Positions 63,421-64,000 of a DNA stretch of 64,000 bases are shown here, piece after piece. The position numbers were made by a program, and so were the translations under genes. The notes under the pieces were generated by a model. It was not told the DNA's origin. It saw only the letters and a program-made list of their open reading frames with translations, and did no database searches. Each line of letters opens with the position of its first letter. The first letter of the stretch is position 1. Source of the DNA: Shewanella holmiensis (GTDB lineage Bacteria > Pseudomonadota > Gammaproteobacteria > Enterobacterales > Shewanellaceae); contig NZ_JAMTCD010000011.1 in the NCBI RefSeq assembly GCF_025370255.1, positions 1 to 64,000 on the forward strand, written 5' to 3'.

Positions 63421-64000
63421 TTAGTTTTGGTACAGCCGTCTGCCTTCGCGCATCACTTGAATCAGTTCTGGAGCACTCATTTTTTTGTCTAAACGCTTAT
63501 TAAAATCTAGATTGTAAATGCGATATTTACCGTAACGACTAAGCACAGTGATCTCGTCTTTTTGGTAAATGGCAAACTCACGGCTATTTCCTATATATAT
63601 CCAAGATTCACTATTGGGCTCTAAAAGACTTCTGCCTGAACTGTATTCTTCACTAGGAGTGGTACAGCCTAATACTTTGCTTAAAATGGTTGGCGCGATA
63701 CCGTAATGGCTTGTACGGTAGTTTATTTCGCCGTTTTGCATTTTTGACCAATGAATTATCAACGGTACCTTCACATTACTTGGAGATAAGTCGCGTCGTG
63801 CATCTTCAATATCACTGGTGAATACTTGTCCGTGGGTACCAGTAATCAAGACTATAGTATCTTGGGGCAGGGTAGGTAAAAGTTCACTGAGTTGGTTATC
63901 AATAAATTTTAACGACTGGCGATACTGATTAAACAACACTTTTTGCGCAGGCTTTAGGGGCACTGGTGATTTAACTGTTTCAATCCCTAAAAATCCCACT
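63421..64000 (-). CDS. Sulfatase-like inner-membrane protein (YejM/PbgA type), C-terminal part
   Basis: The 3' end of a gene cut by the right edge of the window; about 193 residues are visible and the start lies outside. The visible part is the end of an alkaline-phosphatase/sulfatase fold (NQYRQSLKFIDNQLSELLPTLP, TIVLITGTHGQVF, KVPLIIHWSK and SHYGIAPTILSKVLGC), followed by a C-terminal beta-rich region (SWIYIGNSREFAIYQKDE). This suits the periplasmic domain of the DUF3413/sulfatase family to which YejM/PbgA belongs, a regulator of lipopolysaccharide synthesis. The first in-frame GTG, at 63999, is not taken as the start because the domain is incomplete. Confidence 0.75.
   Translation of the reverse strand, partial: VGFLGIETVKSPVPLKPAQKVLFNQYRQSLKFIDNQLSELLPTLPQDTIVLITGTHGQVFTSDIEDARRDLSPSNVKVPLIIHWSKMQNGEINYRTSHYGIAPTILSKVLGCTTPSEEYSSGRSLLEPNSESWIYIGNSREFAIYQKDEITVLSRYGKYRIYNLDFNKRLDKKMSAPELIQVMREGRRLYQN

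Overview
The window reads as one contiguous stretch of chromosome from a Shewanella-type marine gammaproteobacterium, probably a low-GC, cold-water lineage. This is inferred from the gene set and protein style: a napEDABC periplasmic nitrate reductase, a 216-residue Syd, an acs gene divergent from a CrbS-type symporter/histidine kinase, recCBD, msrPQ, a DcaP-like porin and DUF2310/DUF2789/DUF3192 proteins. No complete insertion sequence, prophage or CRISPR array was seen. The clearest accessory-looking patches are 14.1-15.4 kb and 62.3-63.1 kb, both AT-rich and gene-poor.

Layout: tRNA-Lys and a porin (0-2 kb); glutaredoxin grxA and the repair helicase radD (2-4.4 kb); a membrane-anchored LytTR regulator divergent from a DUF2141 protein and a Tat-exported carotenoid-oxygenase-like enzyme (4.4-7.5 kb); acs and crbS, the acetate switch (7.8-13.4 kb); a GST, a hypothetical membrane protein and a truncated MerR protein (13.5-15.3 kb); a chemoreceptor (15.5-17.8 kb); a phosphopantetheinyl transferase and an S10 peptidase (18.3-20.7 kb); queF, syd and a run of small conserved genes (21-26 kb); a LysR regulator, a TIGR01777 oxidoreductase, folX, an AI-2E-family permease and an rRNA-type methyltransferase (26-30.4 kb); the nap operon (30.8-34.8 kb); two overlapping orphan periplasmic binding proteins and ddl (35-38.5 kb); recD, recB, recC (38.8-48.2 kb); a slt-moxR-DUF58-transglutaminase operon and rmuC (48.5-56.1 kb); msrPQ (56.3-58 kb); small envelope proteins; a large HD-GYP sensor (59.1-62.3 kb); tRNA-Pro and the 3' part of a YejM/PbgA-like sulfatase at the right edge.

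Functional links. NapA/NapB with the quinol dehydrogenase NapC form a complete periplasmic nitrate-reducing chain, and FNR-like boxes lie upstream of napE. CrbS beside acs suggests local control of acetate assimilation, with an inverted repeat in the shared promoter region. RecBCD, RadD and RmuC give a strong DNA-repair content. The most interesting material is the LytTR/DUF2141/carotenoid-oxygenase locus, which has a direct repeat of LytTR geometry in the divergent promoter and a four-copy 15-bp tandem repeat that ends in the oxygenase ribosome-binding site. Next is the HD-GYP protein, in which a solute-binding domain appears to be nested inside a periplasmic Cache-like domain and the catalytic domain carries its own insertion. 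All functional statements rest on reading the translated sequences and motifs; no database search was run.
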